Source: Cladorhizidae sp. MBARI D1340-BT2 (lineage: Eukaryota; Porifera; Demospongiae; Poecilosclerida; Cladorhizidae). From it: a DNA stretch of 64,000 nucleotides. The notes beneath the pieces were generated by a model. It saw only the letters and a program-made list of their open reading frames with translations. It ran no database searches and was not told where the DNA came from. Positions 63,852-64,000 of the stretch are shown piece by piece (the stretch's first letter is position 1; each line of letters begins with the position of its first letter). Made by a program: the position numbers and the translations under genes. The stretch is from NCBI GenBank assembly GCA_028752905.1, contig JAQNBH010000014.1, positions 31,334,276 to 31,398,275 of the forward strand. Reading direction: 5' to 3'.

Positions 63852-64000
63852 CTGCAAAGTCACATGTGATATTAAAGTTATTTTAAGGAACTGCTTGCGG
63901 ACATACAAAATGTATATATTGTGCATACATGGCATACTCTGAAAGGTTGCAACAACAGAAGCCACAGAAACCATGAGATCGAGGAATAGTTTATTCAAAC

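Larger units (their letters stand above)
61817..64000. repeat. Array: epsilon end and alpha spacer, fused to beta with the alpha gene deleted
   Basis: 61817-63368 matches 54205-55765 closely. At about 63369-63372 (gcaaaagata then gttcaacactgg) the sequence jumps into the beta module equivalent to 24778 onward, so about 2 kb holding the alpha gene and promoter is missing. Beta continues to the window edge with a relic at 63811. A G run lies near 63290. Confidence 0.65.

Overview
The window is AT-rich eukaryotic, almost certainly animal, genomic DNA. The signs are spliced genes with short GT-AG introns, a TATA-box promoter class, a GTF2IRD2/ZBED-type hAT transposon, a GIY-YIG (Penelope-like) retroelement fragment and a Ty3/gypsy integrase fragment. 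Compact introns and this transposon mix suggest an invertebrate metazoan; the lineage cannot be fixed from sequence alone. No RNA gene or CRISPR array was seen.

Layout. Bases 1-1926 are the 3' part of a decayed hAT element inserted into the left end of a large tandem array. From 1927 to the right edge everything except 59979-61816 belongs to that array. Its ancestral unit is about 9.6 kb and holds five related modules in fixed order, called here alpha, beta, gamma, delta and epsilon. Alpha carries a gene. The other four keep only a diverged end of the same terminal exon and are otherwise relics. All genes and relics point to the minus strand.

The alpha gene is predicted to encode a 124-residue soluble protein from three exons (13, 125 and 237 coding nt), with a TATA box about 107 bp before the ATG. 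Six copies are intact: 13599-14343, 23168-23918, 30052-30802, 39667-40417, 46551-47301 and 56331-57028. A seventh (5159-5394) has lost exon 3. An eighth has been removed entirely at a deletion junction near 63370. The four middle copies encode identical proteins. The function is not recognised.

The centre (17646-51114) is very recently amplified. A 6884-bp alpha-beta-gamma unit arose first, then a 16.5-kb block containing two such units was duplicated whole. Diagnostic variants and two crossover intervals of 20-30 bp record this order. Each alpha module also carries the same old GIY-YIG retroelement fragment, amplified with the array (eight copies).

Near the right end, GC-rich 59979-61816 is a 5'-truncated Ty3/gypsy fragment on the minus strand. 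Its integrase frame is open but has lysine at the catalytic glutamate position. Array sequence on its two sides comes from different modules, so its arrival or later history involved deletion.
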